Below are positions 7,139-15,349 of a stretch of DNA of 37,829 nucleotides, piece after piece. Made by a program: the position numbers and the translations under genes. Origin of the DNA: an uncultured Mailhella sp. (GTDB lineage Bacteria; Desulfobacterota; Desulfovibrionia; Desulfovibrionales; Desulfovibrionaceae). Below the pieces are notes generated by a model that saw nothing but the letters and a program-made list of their open reading frames with translations, did not search any database and had not been told where the DNA came from. Location of the stretch: NCBI RefSeq assembly GCF_944324615.1, contig NZ_CALUWY010000124.1:1-37829 (forward strand), in the 5' to 3' direction. Each line of letters opens with the position of its first letter. Position 1 is the first letter of the stretch.

Positions 7139-8876
7139 GCTCATCTCCTCCGGCAAGCCAGTTTTCTGAGCTCTCCAGTGCCTTCCACATGTTCCGATAG
7201 ACCTCGCTTTTTTCCAGGAGGGAGACATGTGTGCCCGTTGACTCAACTTTTCCATTGCAGAGCACAATGATCCTGCCGGCATCCATCACACTTCTGAGTC
7301 TGTGCGCGATGACCAGCACAGTTTTTCCTTTCACCAGTGCTGAGAGAGCTTTTTGAAGTTCTTCTTCATTATCGGGATCGCAGTATGCCGTAGCTTCATC
7401 TAAAATAAGCACGGGAGCGTTCTTCAAAAGTGCCCTTGCTATGGCGATACGCTGACGTTCGCCGCCCGACACCGCTATCCCGGATCCAAGCACGGTATCG
7501 TACCCCTGAGGAAGAGATGTAATAAAGTCATGACAACGTGCGGCCCGGGCGGCCTCCTCCACTTCCGCCATGGAGGCATTGGGCTTTCCAAGACGTATGT
7601 TCTCAAGCACGCTGCGCTCGAACACGATATTGTTCTGCGTGACGAAAGCCACCGTGGAGGCCAGAGCCTCCGTCGTAAGGGAACGGATATCCACTCCTCC
7701 TATGCGTATGGCACCTTCCTCTACATCCCAAAACCTCGCCAACAGTCTCGCAGCTGTGCTCTTGCCGCCGCCGGAGGGGCCTACCAGAGCCGTGACGCTT
7801 TCTGCCTCTGCAGTGAAGGAAAGCCCGCGGAAGACTCTTTTTTCTCCATAGGAAAAAGACACGTTGCAGAATTCCACATCAAAGCGTTCAGGGATCTGTG
7901 TCCGCGTCCCCTGAGGGAGTTCCTTCATGGATAAGAGCCCAAAAAGACGGGAGCCTACCTGCATGCAGATGTTCATTTCGTCACCATAGCGTCCTATTTT
8001 GGTAAGAGGCGTCGCGTAGCAAAGAGCCGCGAACAAATAAAACAGCATGGAGGGCGCATCGGTTCTTCCCGTGGCGAAGAGCCACCCAGCCACAGGAAAG
8101 ACAAAAACAATCCCTGAACTCATAACAATGGTGTTCACCGTCATGCCGTGCCGACAGTCGGCAAACCATTGCCGCATAAAGTCGCAGTACTCTTCCGCCG
8201 CATGTTCAAAGCGCTTCCAGCTCCCGATCCCTCCGAACATCCGTATTTCCTTCATGCCTCGCACATATTCAACAATGCTTGCATTCAGCTTCTGGCCACT
8301 GGCTTCCATGAGAGGAAAATTTTTTGCTGCAAGTCTGCCCATCGAGCCCAGGCACACCGCATAGATAACTATGGGAGCAAGCAACGAAAGCCCTATGCGC
8401 CAATCCATGAAGAAAATCACGGCGATCATGCATACGGGAACGAGGAGATTACCTATGATTTCAGGGTAATGATGCCCGTAAAACATCTCAAGTTTTTCCA
8501 CATCGTCGAATATCTGACTTTTGAGCTTGCCTGCGGAACTCTCATCCAGAACGCCCTGGGGAACACGGGAAAGTCTGTGAAGGATGTCTCGACGCACAGC
8601 ATGTAGAGTATCAAAGGCCGCCTTGTGCGACAGTCTGGTGGAAAAAGCATGGAAGATGACCTGAAGAAAAATGCCCGCAACAGCCATCCCCACCCCGCAG
8701 AATGCTCCCATGACATCGGCAGGTTTCATCAGAAGAGCCTTCAGCATAAAATAAAGACCCATCATGGGCAGAAGGCTAAACAATGCTCCAGCCACAGCAA
8801 GAACGCCGGAAAACATCAATCTGCGTCGGCTGGCCTCATCAGGTAGAGAGCATAATATCTGCATTCCGTTACTCAT
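7131..8876 (-). CDS. ABC half-transporter (permease-ATPase), YbtP/YbtQ-like, first of pair
   Basis: 581 aa. The start chosen is ATG at 8876, five bases after GGAGG and overlapping the ACP-like gene stop by 8 bases; a GTG at 8888 is possible. N-terminal membrane domain, then an ATPase with Walker A GPSGGGKST, signature VSGGERQRIAIARA, Walker B VLILDEA, D-loop region with DPDNE instead of the usual LDxxxE, and H-loop IAHRL. The DPDNE type of D-loop region is frequent in siderophore-associated transporters of the YbtPQ/IrtAB kind. It overlaps its partner's start, so the two subunits are translationally coupled. Likely partner in uptake of the ferri-siderophore across the inner membrane. Confidence 0.9.
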   Translation of the reverse strand: MSNGMQILCSLPDEASRRRLMFSGVLAVAGALFSLLPMMGLYFMLKALLMKPADVMGAFCGVGMAVAGIFLQVIFHAFSTRLSHKAAFDTLHAVRRDILHRLSRVPQGVLDESSAGKLKSQIFDDVEKLEMFYGHHYPEIIGNLLVPVCMIAVIFFMDWRIGLSLLAPIVIYAVCLGSMGRLAAKNFPLMEASGQKLNASIVEYVRGMKEIRMFGGIGSWKRFEHAAEEYCDFMRQWFADCRHGMTVNTIVMSSGIVFVFPVAGWLFATGRTDAPSMLFYLFAALCYATPLTKIGRYGDEMNICMQVGSRLFGLLSMKELPQGTRTQIPERFDVEFCNVSFSYGEKRVFRGLSFTAEAESVTALVGPSGGGKSTAARLLARFWDVEEGAIRIGGVDIRSLTTEALASTVAFVTQNNIVFERSVLENIRLGKPNASMAEVEEAARAARCHDFITSLPQGYDTVLGSGIAVSGGERQRIAIARALLKNAPVLILDEATAYCDPDNEEELQKALSALVKGKTVLVIAHRLRSVMDAGRIIVLCNGKVESTGTHVSLLEKSEVYRNMWKALESSENWLAGGDEHD

Positions 8877-9198
8877 CAGCTCCTCCACAGCGCGCCGTCA
8901 TCAGCATGGCTGCATCCATACGAGCTTTCGCTTCATAAAGCGCCAGCGCAAGTTTCTGTCGCTTTTTTTCCAGGCACTCCTGAACATATTCCGCCATATC
9001 CTCCACTGTTTTCACGTTCTCCACGATGCGGCTGTCGAGCGCAATGGAGAAGGCTTTTTCCACCTCCATGGCCAGCTCCGGCAGATCAAGCACATCGGCT
9101 TCTAAGTCCGTATAGAAATCCGTTGTCTCCCGAACAGATTCCACGGAAATTCTGAAGTGAGCAGCTATAAGTTCCTTGAGTCGGGACTCCACGGACAT
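8869..9198 (-). CDS. ACP-like protein lacking the phosphopantetheine serine
   Basis: 109 aa; ATG at 9198 with AAGGAG upstream. Residues 1-75 align by eye with bacterial acyl carrier proteins (MSVESRLKELIAAHF start, then the helix II region DLEADVLDLPELAMEVEKAF). The canonical DSL motif reads D35-V36-L37, so the serine that carries the 4'-phosphopantetheine arm is replaced by valine (codon GTG at 9093-9091). A charged tail of about 35 residues, probably helical, follows the ACP fold. Such a protein could not be loaded in the usual way and may instead be a docking or regulatory subunit. It sits between the RND exporter and the ABC pair, overlapping the latter. A sequencing error is unlikely because the frame is intact, but function is unknown. 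Confidence 0.8.
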   Translation of the reverse strand: MSVESRLKELIAAHFRISVESVRETTDFYTDLEADVLDLPELAMEVEKAFSIALDSRIVENVKTVEDMAEYVQECLEKKRQKLALALYEAKARMDAAMLMTARCGGADE

Positions 9199-9293
9199 AT
9201 CGGCACTCCTTGAACTTTTTCCGTTTAAATTTTCAGATATCCGCCAGTCTACATCTGCAAGCGGATTCTCTCACCTATTCACTCTGCTATATT

Positions 9294-11639
9294 TCATCGA
9301 CTACGCTCTTCCCCAAAAACTCTGAGACGTACAATAAGATTGGGCGTAATGAAGTAATCAGAAAGAAAAGCTGCCAAAATACCTATAATTACAAGTATTC
9401 CCATGTGCACAAAAATTATCATCTTTGAAAACATGTATGCTGAAAAACTAAAACACAGAATTGATGATGTAAGCAGCATAGCCTTACCAGTACTCATAAA
9501 TGTAGTACGTATACTTTCACGATAATTTCCTGTACGCATAAATTCAAGCTGACAATGATTGATGAAATGAATGGTATCGTCTACTGCAAGACCAAGTATC
9601 ATGGGAATAACCGTCACGGTCATCATATCAAGAGGAATATTGAAGAATCCCATCACCGCACAAACAAAAAATGCGGGAAGAATATTAGGAATCATGGCAA
9701 TGAGACCTATTTTCAAGCTTCCAAAGACCACAGCCATCAGCAGTGATATGACCACCATAGAAATAAGGATGGATTGCACCTGCCCCCAACTCACATAATC
9801 TTGAATCTGCGTGAACTGACAAAGCGTACCGGTAAGTATGACTCTGGCATCGGGAAAAAGCTCTTTGCCCCATGTACGGATGGCTTCCAGCTCCCTCACA
9901 GCCTCGCCGGAGTTGTAGTCGTCAATTTCTATCATCACACGAAGCCGGCGGTATTCATAGTCTATCCAGCGTTCTGCCTCGGTGCCCCCGGCGTTCTCGT
10001 AAAGAAGCAGCACCTGTGCTATTTCCTCTCGTGTCTGGGGTATGGTGTAGCTTTCAGGATTTCCCGCATTAAGCACCTGATTGAGATCCTTCACCACGTC
10101 AAGCACACTGTGCACCTTCTTGGTCAGCGGAAATTCGCGGATACGATCAGTCAGGATTTCCAGTTTCCTGAGGTTTTCAGGCAGACGCGCTTCGTCGGGA
10201 TTCGGAAACTCTATGCCGACGCCAAAAGAATACAGGGAACCGAGGGGCGTTTCACTGATACGGCAGATGCGGTCGATATAGGGGACCTCTGTACCGAAGG
10301 AACGACGCAGATCAAACGCCACCTCCACGCGGAAAAGCCCAGCAACCGAAGCCATCAAAGCAATAGCGGCAACGGTGAAAACAACGCGGGGATGCTGAAG
10401 CACATGGCTGCCCATCCACTCCATAAGCCTGTCGAGCGGAACTTTTTTTACCGCAACCTGCCCCCGCTTCTCCTTTTTATTTCCTCCGAAGGAAAAAAGT
10501 ACAGGCAGAAGCACAATGGTAAGCACGTAAAGCAGCATGGTCATGGATGCGGAAGTCATCCCTACCCATTTTATGGGTCTCAAATTCACGAAGCAGAACG
10601 AAAGCAGCGAAGCCATAGTGGTGGAGGCGCTGAAGAATATGGGCCAGCCGGTTTCCCCTACGGCATGTTCCAGCGCCCACAGCCTGTTTCTACTTTTCTG
10701 AAACTCCCACCGGAAAAAATTTATAAAGTACAAGGAATAGCATATCGCCATGGAAATACTGAGAAATATAGGCAAGAGCATGACCATGGGATCCGTAGCA
10801 ACACCAAGAAGCCCCTGTATGCCGAGCACGATGGAAAGCCCGGCTCCGGCAAGAAACACGGGAAAAATAACGCTTCGAACGTTACGGAGCACAAGCGCAA
10901 GCACAAGAATAATGGACAGCAGGGAAAGACCGATGAGTTTAGGCATTTCCTTGGCCATAAAATCGCGCTTTTCCAGGTTAATGACCGGCCAGCCTGTGGT
11001 TTCCGGGTTCATCCAGGCGTATTTCTCCTGTCCGGCGATCTCGTTGACCGTGCGGCCTATGACCATTTCGATGAACTCACCATGCTCGTCCACTGTACCG
11101 GAGGGTATGTGCTTGAGGCGCACCATGATCCATGCGTATCGTCCGTCCTCAGAAACAATCTGATTTCTAAGCGAAGGCTTTGCCATTATCGCCTCGCGTA
11201 TTTCCGCAAGTTGTGTGGGATCATCGGGAACAGGATCAGGTACGATGTCGGAAACTTCGAGTCCTTCTTCGTCGCCCTTCGTGAACTCCATGTCCGTCAC
11301 AGAAATCACGTCGTCCACATACGGTACCTTGGCTTCCAGTTCTCTTCCCATTTCGCGGATACCTGTCAGCACGTGTGGTGTGAACACATTGTCCACATGT
11401 ACAAGAACGGCGCAGAAGTTGTCGTTACCAAATATGGAGGCCATGTAATCCTTGGCCAACAGAAGCTCGTCCCCCTCATTGAAGTAGTGAGAATCATCCG
11501 TATCGGATTTGAGCTGCTTCAGCCCATAAAAGGATATCGCCAGAATCAGGACCATAGCCACAAGAATAACCGCCCTGAATTTCAGAATCACTTTGCTGAA
11601 TGCAACAAATCTTTCGTTAATAGCCTCGATATTCAGCAT
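9294..11639 (-). CDS. RND transporter, MMPL family
   Basis: 781 aa from the ATG at 11639 (GAGGGATAT upstream); an in-frame ATG at 11681 lacks a site and is rejected. The layout is two repeats of one membrane helix, a large periplasmic loop and five helices. The first loop is at about residues 45-215 and the second at about 410-610. The second helix bundle carries GLAVDDTIHFINH, whose acidic pair is typical of proton-driven MMPL/HpnN-type proteins. It follows the LolA-like and barrel genes in the same operon, so the three may form one envelope-crossing route. MmpL4/MmpL5 of mycobacteria export mycobactin, another aryl-capped NRPS/PKS siderophore, so siderophore secretion is a reasonable inference. 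The last ~500 bases are AT-richer than the rest. Confidence 0.88.
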   Translation of the reverse strand: MLNIEAINERFVAFSKVILKFRAVILVAMVLILAISFYGLKQLKSDTDDSHYFNEGDELLLAKDYMASIFGNDNFCAVLVHVDNVFTPHVLTGIREMGRELEAKVPYVDDVISVTDMEFTKGDEEGLEVSDIVPDPVPDDPTQLAEIREAIMAKPSLRNQIVSEDGRYAWIMVRLKHIPSGTVDEHGEFIEMVIGRTVNEIAGQEKYAWMNPETTGWPVINLEKRDFMAKEMPKLIGLSLLSIILVLALVLRNVRSVIFPVFLAGAGLSIVLGIQGLLGVATDPMVMLLPIFLSISMAICYSLYFINFFRWEFQKSRNRLWALEHAVGETGWPIFFSASTTMASLLSFCFVNLRPIKWVGMTSASMTMLLYVLTIVLLPVLFSFGGNKKEKRGQVAVKKVPLDRLMEWMGSHVLQHPRVVFTVAAIALMASVAGLFRVEVAFDLRRSFGTEVPYIDRICRISETPLGSLYSFGVGIEFPNPDEARLPENLRKLEILTDRIREFPLTKKVHSVLDVVKDLNQVLNAGNPESYTIPQTREEIAQVLLLYENAGGTEAERWIDYEYRRLRVMIEIDDYNSGEAVRELEAIRTWGKELFPDARVILTGTLCQFTQIQDYVSWGQVQSILISMVVISLLMAVVFGSLKIGLIAMIPNILPAFFVCAVMGFFNIPLDMMTVTVIPMILGLAVDDTIHFINHCQLEFMRTGNYRESIRTTFMSTGKAMLLTSSILCFSFSAYMFSKMIIFVHMGILVIIGILAAFLSDYFITPNLIVRLRVFGEERSR

Positions 11640-11713
11640 ATATCCCTCACTTGCATCGCGCTCCGTCCATGCGGACTTCATGTCTGCAATTCAGATGGCG
11701 GTGCGGCACATCG

Positions 11714-13024
11714 TTAAAAACTAAAGCGTAGCTTTCCCCATATCTGGGAATTACGTCGGTAGACTCCATACGAACCGTCGTCTCCGTAGAATTTGTCCCA
11801 GCCGATGGTGAGTTCCATGCCGTCGGCAAGCTCATAAGCTGCCTGCAGACGGTTGAAAAACTCTCCGTCATTCAGGGACACATAGACCATGTCGGAAACG
11901 GTAAGCTGTTCGTTGAAAAAATTTTTGGAGACATTGAGTGTAGCCTGCGGGCTATGTTCCTCTGCGACAAGCCCCCTGTCGTAATTCATAATGAACTCAT
12001 CCAGCAGCTGCGCCGTCACACTCCAGTTGCCGCCGGGACTCCAGTCCACTCCCACCAGATACTTGAGTACATCGTGCTTTTCATTTCCTCCGGTTGATGT
12101 GGAAAGGTACCTTCCTTGGAAATATGCGGCCTCTCCTCGGAATACGAAGTCCGACCAGGGTTTAGCAAAGTCGAAACCGTAAATCAGGATTCTATGATAA
12201 TCCTGCTCCATGACTATTTCCCGCCTTCCCCCACTAATATCACGCACAGACACGGAAGAGGCCGCCGTATCATCCCATGTATAGAAGGCGGAAAGAGATA
12301 CGTCGAAGCCCGCCATGTAGGATGAGACCCGCAGGGCGAACTCACTGTCCTCCAGCGACCAGGAGGAAGGTTCCCCCGCGCTGTTCGTCCTTACCGGCAA
12401 AGCAGAAGAGAAAGAACGCTCTAGCGCCCAAGGATTGTTTCCTGTTGCAAGCTTTGCGGACTTGAACTCAGGAATCCATATAAATTCCGTAATTAGCGTA
12501 TTACTGAGGAACCTGAGCTTGGCCGCGGTTACGGGAATGCGCATCTCGTCGATATTTCTGTTGAGATAGTCGGAAAAATCCGTAGGGCAGACATTGTCCG
12601 TAATACGTACGCCGTCCGCTTTGCCCCAAATGATGAGCTGGCGCCCTACCCGTATATCCCAGCCGGAACCGACATGCTCAAGCCATGCTTCGCGGACGGA
12701 AAGCCCGTCGAGAGCCGGAATGGTCCAGTTCTTTTCCGCATCAAGAGAAAGAAATCCGTTGAACGTACCGGCAGTTCCCGAAACTTCAAGCCTTCCGTGC
12801 ACGCGGGAGGTTACCTCATCATGCGGAGCGTAGGTACGCATAGACTGCACAAGCTCAATCCAGCCGGTAGAACTGAAGTGCTCGTTCCAAAAATCAGAAA
12901 TTGCATCCAGACGTGACGATCCCCCCTCCTCCCCGGCCGTATCCGCAAGCGTACGACAGGGGAGGAGGGACAGCAGCAAAAAAACAGAAAACAATATACT
13001 TCTGCAACACATGACGCCAGACAT
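11714..13024 (-). CDS. Outer-membrane beta-barrel protein, DUF1302-like
   Basis: 436 aa with a signal peptide of about 27 residues (hydrophobic FSVFLLLSLLP). The mature chain alternates polar and aromatic residues as in barrel strands, contains RVGRQLIIWGKADGVRITD characteristic of DUF1302-type proteins, and ends in LRFSF with a C-terminal Phe. Its ATG overlaps the stop of the LolA-like gene (TGATG). No clear ribosome site precedes it, so coupled translation is likely; an ATG four codons later is possible. In other bacteria such barrels are found beside LolA-like proteins and MMPL-type RND pumps, as here. It could be the outer-membrane exit or acceptor for the RND substrate. Function is inferred from context. 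Confidence 0.8.
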   Translation of the reverse strand: MSGVMCCRSILFSVFLLLSLLPCRTLADTAGEEGGSSRLDAISDFWNEHFSSTGWIELVQSMRTYAPHDEVTSRVHGRLEVSGTAGTFNGFLSLDAEKNWTIPALDGLSVREAWLEHVGSGWDIRVGRQLIIWGKADGVRITDNVCPTDFSDYLNRNIDEMRIPVTAAKLRFLSNTLITEFIWIPEFKSAKLATGNNPWALERSFSSALPVRTNSAGEPSSWSLEDSEFALRVSSYMAGFDVSLSAFYTWDDTAASSVSVRDISGGRREIVMEQDYHRILIYGFDFAKPWSDFVFRGEAAYFQGRYLSTSTGGNEKHDVLKYLVGVDWSPGGNWSVTAQLLDEFIMNYDRGLVAEEHSPQATLNVSKNFFNEQLTVSDMVYVSLNDGEFFNRLQAAYELADGMELTIGWDKFYGDDGSYGVYRRNSQIWGKLRFSF

Positions 13025-13812
13025 CAGCCGCGCTGCAATACCGCGACCTGGAAAAGGTTGTCATCCACACCGATATCATAGACAAATGGACTGAACTCCA
13101 TAAGCGTCTGATGCTCTGTCTCAAGATTACGCATTCTTGCGCTTTTCACATTCCAGAAGCCTTGCTGCTGCTGAAGTTCGAGCACCTCATACACTCGGGA
13201 AAGTCCTTGATCCGTATAATATTCCAGGTACACAGGAATGCAGGTCTTCTTATCTACCCACAATACGCGGCGGCGGACGGGATCATCCTTGTCTACAGGG
13301 ATAGATTCCACCTTCCAACACTCGTAAACGCCGCGCATATCCTCTCCCAGATAGGTGTGGGTATCTTTGCTGACATTGCGCCTGCCCATATCTATATCGT
13401 CATAAGTAAAGTCACTGCCCATGAAAAAGTCGTTGTTCGCCGAACCGCTGATGCGGCGCACCTTTTTCATGGAAGGAATGTAGAGCCATTTGTCGTCATC
13501 TCTGCCGGGGGCGTCGTATGTCCAAGAAAGAAACTTTGTACCACGCACGTCTGCAGGTTCTTTGAAGACGATGATCGCCTTTCTGTCCATTCCGTAGTCT
13601 TTGGCGATCTGTTCCATGACCCGTACGCGCTTTGCGCCACGCCTGTTGACAAGAGTCATGCTGACGGTACCCTTCCGATCGTCTCCGTCAGGGCGTAGCC
13701 TCATTTTTGTGATCACATCTGTTCCGGTCAGTTCTTCCGCTCTCGCCAGCGAAGGCGTTATAATAAACATAAGCGCAAGCACTGCCAGCATACCCCGAAT
13801 ACTGCAACTCAT
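13024..13812 (-). CDS. LolA-like outer-membrane lipoprotein-sorting protein
   Basis: 262 aa from the ATG at 13812, preceded by AGGAGGATATTTC; the reading frame stays open to 13890 but that extension runs through the promoter and Fur box and is rejected. A signal peptide ends near ARA-EELTG. The mature protein has the KGTVSMTLVNRRG, FKEPADVRGTKFLSW, WLYIPSMKKVRRI and GSDFTYDDI stretches of the 'outer membrane lipoprotein-sorting protein' family (LolA-like fold). These are periplasmic proteins that probably carry a hydrophobic ligand and are often encoded next to MMPL-type RND pumps. It is the first gene of the Fur-controlled transport operon. A role in shuttling the siderophore or a lipid between RND pump and outer-membrane barrel is inferred. 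Confidence 0.85.
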   Translation of the reverse strand: MSCSIRGMLAVLALMFIITPSLARAEELTGTDVITKMRLRPDGDDRKGTVSMTLVNRRGAKRVRVMEQIAKDYGMDRKAIIVFKEPADVRGTKFLSWTYDAPGRDDDKWLYIPSMKKVRRISGSANNDFFMGSDFTYDDIDMGRRNVSKDTHTYLGEDMRGVYECWKVESIPVDKDDPVRRRVLWVDKKTCIPVYLEYYTDQGLSRVYEVLELQQQQGFWNVKSARMRNLETEHQTLMEFSPFVYDIGVDDNLFQVAVLQRG

Positions 13813-13861
13813 GAAATATCCTCCTGTTTTTCCGTACCTGCAGAAAAACGCTCCGCACATG

Positions 13862-13890
13862 TACATAATGAAGTTGAAAATCATTTTCAA
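13862..13890 (-). promoter_or_regulatory. Promoter of the transport operon
   Basis: On the minus strand a -35 TTGAAA (13890-13885) is followed after 17 bases by a weak -10 TATGTA (13867-13862), about 50 bases before the ATG of the LolA-like gene. The -35 and spacer are covered by the Fur box. No terminator hairpin separates it from the preceding CCR gene, so read-through from the biosynthetic operon is also possible. Confidence 0.45.
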
Positions 13891-13891
13891 C
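13873..13891 (-). promoter_or_regulatory. Candidate Fur box (perfect 9-1-9 palindrome)
   Basis: GTTGAAAATCATTTTCAAC is a perfect palindrome around a central C and contains a 7-1-7 element TGAAAAT-C-ATTTTCA, two symmetric changes from the standard Fur form. A third unit TTGAAAAT (13900-13907) extends it into an array, as Fur sites often are. It overlaps the promoter of the LolA-like/RND/ABC operon. Confidence 0.75.
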
Positions 13892-13920
13892 TTAAAATAT
13901 TGAAAATCGCCACTTTTTTT

Positions 13921-15315
13921 TCAGGCTACGGCGCGCCGCTCTGCCGGGCACGCCCCATCGTCACAGCGGAACAGACGTATCTTCTCCTCTCCGACTTTTT
14001 CCCGGAGCTCATAATCACGAATTCCCATGTTTTCTTCTGGGGCGATATTAAGAAAACCGAGCTTGCCCATATGCGTTCCCTTATGCAGCATGGAAAAAGC
14101 CTCGGCCCCTTCCGCAAGGGGAAAGACACGAGAAAGCGTAGGGTACAAAAAGCCCTTGCCGATAAGCCTTGCGGTTTGCACCGCCTCATAATAGTTCGCC
14201 GCATGGGAACCTATGATGTGCTTCACGGTCTGCCACAGATAGCGATTATCGAAAACATGATCATAGCCCGAGGTAGAGCCGCAGGTCACGATCTTGCCGC
14301 CGGGGCGGGCTACAGCCACGCTGGCGGCAAAGGTGGAACGGCCCGTATGTTCAAAGACAATATCGGGGTCTTCGCCACCGGTGAGTTTCCGTATCTGGGC
14401 CTTGAGCCTGAGTATCTGCCTGTTTTTCGTATGCCCGTTCCCGTCAAGAAAGCGGTCTTCCCCTTCACTGCGGGGAAGCACGATGACACGCTCGCACCCC
14501 ATTTTCCGAACCATGGCGGCCTTCTCCTCGCTGGAAACCACACCTACGGGAATGCCGCCGCCGTTCAGAACGAACTGTATGGCAAAAGTGCCGAGCCCTC
14601 CAGAAGCTCCCCAAATGAGTACGTTGTCTCCCTGGCTCATCTGTGCTCCGTTCCGGGAAACAAGCATCCTGTAGGTAGTCGTAGCTACCAGCGTCATAGA
14701 GGCGGCCTCTACCCATGTGAGATGCTCGGGCTTGGGCAGAAGTTGATGCTCTCTGACAAGAGTGAAATCGGCGAACGAGCCGAAATTAGTCTCAAAGCCA
14801 TACGCCATAAGGTGTGGATCGCGTATTTCGTCGTCAAACACTTCGGGGGAGGACACGTCACAAGTAGGACCGAAAATCATGACTCTGTCGCCCGGCTTCC
14901 AGCGAGTAACGGCCGACCCCGTACGTACCACCACACCCGCACCATCGGTACCGAGAATATGATAGTCAAGGTTATGTTTTGCATTGACCGGAGAGTATCT
15001 CGAATACTCTCCGATATAGTTGAAGCCGGGAGATGGTTCAAACAATGACGACCAGACATTGTTGAAATTGAGAGCTGAAGCCATCACCGCCACCAGAACC
15101 TCATTAGGTCCCACCTCAGGAAGTGGCACCTCCTCATAATGCAGGGAACGACGGGGATCTTTTTCATGGAAGGCAAGACCATGGAAGATTTCCGTTTCGT
15201 CGCGGTGCACCGTCATGGCGCTCATGGTATCGGGCAAAGGAAAATGGGCGAAGTCCTCGGAAGAAGCGGTCTTGGATTCCGAAAGTTCCACAAGATTTTT
15301 CAATGCTGCTTTCAT
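13921..15315 (-). CDS. Crotonyl-CoA carboxylase/reductase (CCR) family enzyme
   Basis: 464 aa; ATG at 15315 with GAAGGAAAC upstream. It is a zinc-free medium-chain dehydrogenase/reductase with NADPH-binding GASGGLG (236-242). CCR-specific stretches include ASALNFNNVW (80-88), GFETNFGSFADF, LVSRNGAQMSQGDNVLIWG, GGEDPDIVFEHTGR, STSGYDHVFDNRYLW and IIGSHAANY. The four CO2-pocket residues described for CCRs (Asn, Phe, Glu, His) appear conserved as the Asn of NFNNVW, Phe174, Glu175 and His371. The family performs reductive carboxylation of an enoyl-CoA to an alkylmalonyl-CoA, such as ethylmalonyl-CoA. As the last gene of the siderophore operon it probably supplies a branched extender to the PKS, which lacks a methyltransferase. 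Substrate chain length is unknown. Confidence 0.88.
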   Translation of the reverse strand: MKAALKNLVELSESKTASSEDFAHFPLPDTMSAMTVHRDETEIFHGLAFHEKDPRRSLHYEEVPLPEVGPNEVLVAVMASALNFNNVWSSLFEPSPGFNYIGEYSRYSPVNAKHNLDYHILGTDGAGVVVRTGSAVTRWKPGDRVMIFGPTCDVSSPEVFDDEIRDPHLMAYGFETNFGSFADFTLVREHQLLPKPEHLTWVEAASMTLVATTTYRMLVSRNGAQMSQGDNVLIWGASGGLGTFAIQFVLNGGGIPVGVVSSEEKAAMVRKMGCERVIVLPRSEGEDRFLDGNGHTKNRQILRLKAQIRKLTGGEDPDIVFEHTGRSTFAASVAVARPGGKIVTCGSTSGYDHVFDNRYLWQTVKHIIGSHAANYYEAVQTARLIGKGFLYPTLSRVFPLAEGAEAFSMLHKGTHMGKLGFLNIAPEENMGIRDYELREKVGEEKIRLFRCDDGACPAERRAVA

Positions 15316-15349
15316 GGCAGTTTCCTTCGGGTAGAAGTTCAGTACGTCC

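Noticed and set aside
7138..7282. N-terminal extension of the second ABC gene
   Set aside because: It would overlap the preceding ABC gene by about 150 bases; the ATG at 7138 has a well-placed AGGAG and the typical short overlap.
9239..9266. 6-bp inverted repeat ATCCGC/GCGGAT between RND and ACP-like genes
   Set aside because: Short stem with a 16-base loop and no T-run; not enough to call a terminator or regulatory element.
9774..11717. Long plus-strand open frame (647 codons) opposite the RND gene
   Set aside because: It is fully antisense to a gene with clear family motifs, has no ribosome site, and encodes a His/Lys/Gly-rich sequence without recognisable domains. It is a codon-use shadow.
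13812..13890. N-terminal extension of the LolA-like protein
   Set aside because: The added residues would be encoded by the promoter and Fur palindrome; the ATG at 13812 has AGGAGG and begins a proper signal peptide.
13900..15048. Plus-strand open frame (382 codons) opposite the CCR gene
   Set aside because: Antisense to a clear CCR-family gene; its 5' end runs through the Fur box array and no family features are seen.
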